Origin: Bacteroidales bacterium UBA3764
Lineage (GTDB): Bacteria > Bacteroidota > Bacteroidia > Bacteroidales > UBA932
DNA length: 16,533 nt
Reading direction: 5' to 3'
Assembly (NCBI GenBank): GCA_002371115.1
Contig: DFFY01000076.1
Span: 298-16,830, forward strand
Part shown: one piece after another, positions 15,278 to 16,533 of the stretch
Layout: each line of letters opens with the position of its first letter
Position numbering within the stretch: the first letter of the stretch is position 1
Translations under genes and position numbers: made by a program
Notes under the pieces: generated by a model
What the model saw: only the letters and a program-made list of their open reading frames with translations
Database searches by the model: none
Told to the model about the DNA's origin: nothing

Positions 15278-16125
15278 CCCTCCGAAAACGCCTGTACCAC
15301 ACTGTCCGCCGATGGCTGCTGGACCATTATCCCGCAGTCATTCTCAAGCCCGGACGCCATCCAAAGGATATAAATGAAAAAATCCGCTGGTTCATGTGCT
15401 ATGGGCCGATGGATGAATGGGCCCGCCTGTCGGACAAGATAAAAGTACGCGACTATGTAGCCGAAAAAGGCCTGCAGGACTTGCTTGTTCCGCTGCTCGG
15501 GACATGGGAAAAATCGGCCGATATTCCATACGGGAGCCTTCCCGAAAAGTTTGTCCTAAAATGCAATCACGACAGCGGTTCCACCCACATAATCGAGCCG
15601 GGAACGGACCTGGAACGCGTAAACAGGGAACTGGATGCAGCGCTGGGCCAAAAATACGGCTACAGGCACGGAGAAATGCATTACAACCGGATATCCCCCC
15701 GCATCCTGGCCGAGGCTTATCTGGACAGCGGCTCCGCCGTTCCTGTAGATTACAAAATCTGGTGCTTTGACGGAAAACCCTATTGCATCTGGGCTTGCTA
15801 CGGAAGGACCAAGGACTGCGTCTATGTAAATGTCTATGACCTTGACTGGAAGCCAAGGCCGGAGGCATCAGTCTTCACGGAGCACTATCGGGACGGCGGC
15901 TGTTCCCTGCCCCGGCCTGTAACCCTACAACAAATGCTGGACGCCGCCGCCCGTCTCTCCGCCGGTTTCCCCGAAGTCAGGGTAGATTTCATGGAAGCAA
16001 AAGGCCATCTCTATTTTGGAGAGATGACCTTTGCAAGTCTGATGGGAAGGATGGATTTCTATACCGATGCCTTCCTTAAAGAATTGGGAGACCAGGTGGC
16101 TATTCCGGCTTGTAAGAATCCTTGA
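15274..16125 (+). CDS. TupA-like ATP-grasp protein of a surface-glycan locus
   Basis: A 283-residue protein of the TupA-like ATP-grasp family. Visible landmarks are NEKIRWF (34-40), LSDKIKVRDYV (52-62), LPEKFVLKCNHDSG (89-102, with the probable ATP-contacting Lys96), PVDYKIWCFDGKP (157-169), VRVDFM (235-240) and GEMTF (249-253, likely metal-binding acid). TupA forms teichuronopeptide in Bacillus by joining amino acids to uronic acid chains. In Bacteroidota and Proteobacteria, relatives sit in capsule and O-antigen clusters. An amide-forming modification of a sugar is therefore possible but not shown. The gene starts within the flippase stop (ATGA), so the two are translationally coupled. Its 3' end overlaps the end of glnS on the other strand by 26 bases. 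Confidence 0.87.
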   Translation: MTLRKRLYHTVRRWLLDHYPAVILKPGRHPKDINEKIRWFMCYGPMDEWARLSDKIKVRDYVAEKGLQDLLVPLLGTWEKSADIPYGSLPEKFVLKCNHDSGSTHIIEPGTDLERVNRELDAALGQKYGYRHGEMHYNRISPRILAEAYLDSGSAVPVDYKIWCFDGKPYCIWACYGRTKDCVYVNVYDLDWKPRPEASVFTEHYRDGGCSLPRPVTLQQMLDAAARLSAGFPEVRVDFMEAKGHLYFGEMTFASLMGRMDFYTDAFLKELGDQVAIPACKNP

Positions 16126-16533
16126 GGGCCGTGGTCTTGTTGAAGACGGGGTGCTCCGGCGTGGAGTCCTTGTCCACAATATAATAGCCGGTGCGCTCGA
16201 ACTGCACGGCAATGCCGGAGGCGTCCTCCAGCAGGGCAGGTTCCGCCCAGCCCTTGCCAATGATGAGGGATTCCGGATTCAGGAAGTCCTTGTAGTCTTT
16301 GTCCTCCGGGACCTGGGACATGTCCGCCAGGGTGAAGAGTTTGTCGTAATTGCGAACCTCCATCTCCTTGGCATGGGCGGCGCTCACCCAGTGGATGGTA
16401 CCCTTGACGGAACGGTACTCCGGCGACGGGTCGTAGGTGCATTTCAGTTCTACGACTTCACCGTTTTCGTCTTTCACTACCTCGTTACACTTTATAATAT
16501 ATGTGTATTTGAGGCGCACCTCGCCGTCCGGCT
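16100..16533 (-). CDS. glnS: Glutaminyl-tRNA synthetase, C-terminal end (runs off the right edge)
   Basis: The frame is open to the right edge and ends in a TAG at 16100. The 144 visible residues read EVRLKYTYIIKC, VVELKCTYDP, VKGTIHWVSAAHA, DFLNPESL, VQFERTGYYIVDKDST and VFNKTTALKDS. These are the hallmarks of the C-terminal beta-barrel anticodon-binding domain of bacterial GlnRS, which charges tRNA-Gln in the cytoplasm. An apparent start at 16519 is an internal GTG (Val), not a real start. The catalytic HIGH/KMSKS half is outside the window. It converges with the ATP-grasp gene and overlaps its last 26 bases, so neither gene has terminator space of its own. Confidence 0.96.
   Translation of the reverse strand, partial: PDGEVRLKYTYIIKCNEVVKDENGEVVELKCTYDPSPEYRSVKGTIHWVSAAHAKEMEVRNYDKLFTLADMSQVPEDKDYKDFLNPESLIIGKGWAEPALLEDASGIAVQFERTGYYIVDKDSTPEHPVFNKTTALKDSYKPE

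Noticed and set aside
1..16533. CRISPR arrays, tRNA or rRNA genes, integrase or transposase genes
   Set aside because: No regularly spaced direct repeats, cloverleaf-like sequences or recombinase motifs were seen on either strand by eye.

Overview
The window looks like chromosomal DNA from a moderately GC-rich member of the Bacteroidales (Bacteroidota). The evidence is three promoter -7 boxes of the TAnnTTTG type plus one weaker set, Bacteroidota-style SecA and glutaminyl-tRNA synthetase, two or three lipoproteins, and families typical of this phylum (DUF1573, DUF4838, LruC/DUF4842, TupA-like ATP-grasp). A genus cannot be assigned from the sequence. Coding density is very high. No stretch over about 100 bases lacks a gene, and I found no tRNA, rRNA, CRISPR array or transposase gene.

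Layout, left to right. (1) 1-715, minus: the N-terminal 238 residues of SecA, with its own promoter at 738-769. (2) 783-10891, minus: six tightly packed genes behind one good promoter (10927-10957). In transcription order they are an LruC-domain envelope protein, a one-pass membrane protein with a HEAT-like domain, a processive family-2 glycosyltransferase, a TPR protein with a C-terminal outer-membrane beta-barrel, a DUF4838 glycosidase-like lipoprotein and a DUF1573 lipoprotein. (3) 10974-13698, minus: three overlapping glycosyltransferase genes (DUF616/TOD1-type, GT2, GT2). The last carries two repeat-derived in-frame insertions, one of them a 209-bp palindromic element. (4) 13703-13739: a compact divergent promoter region. 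(5) 13745-16125, plus: a Wzx-type flippase and a TupA-like ATP-grasp protein. (6) 16100-16533, minus: the C-terminal end of glutaminyl-tRNA synthetase, overlapping the ATP-grasp gene tail to tail.

How the genes work together (inference). Block 2 has the parts list of a synthase-dependent polysaccharide export machine, as in Pga, cellulose or alginate systems: an inner-membrane polymerase, a TPR scaffold plus outer-membrane pore, a periplasmic lipoprotein with a glycosidase-like fold, and accessory proteins. It has no PilZ protein, no PgaD-like subunit and no PgaB-type deacetylase. A HEAT-like membrane protein, a DUF4838 lipoprotein and an LruC protein with a Cys-rich patch sit in those positions instead. 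This is the best candidate in the window for an uncharacterised system. Blocks 3 and 5 look like part of a lipid-linked surface glycan locus (glycosyltransferases plus flippase), lying directly upstream of the synthase operon and in part co-oriented with it. The glycan made by either system cannot be read from the sequence.
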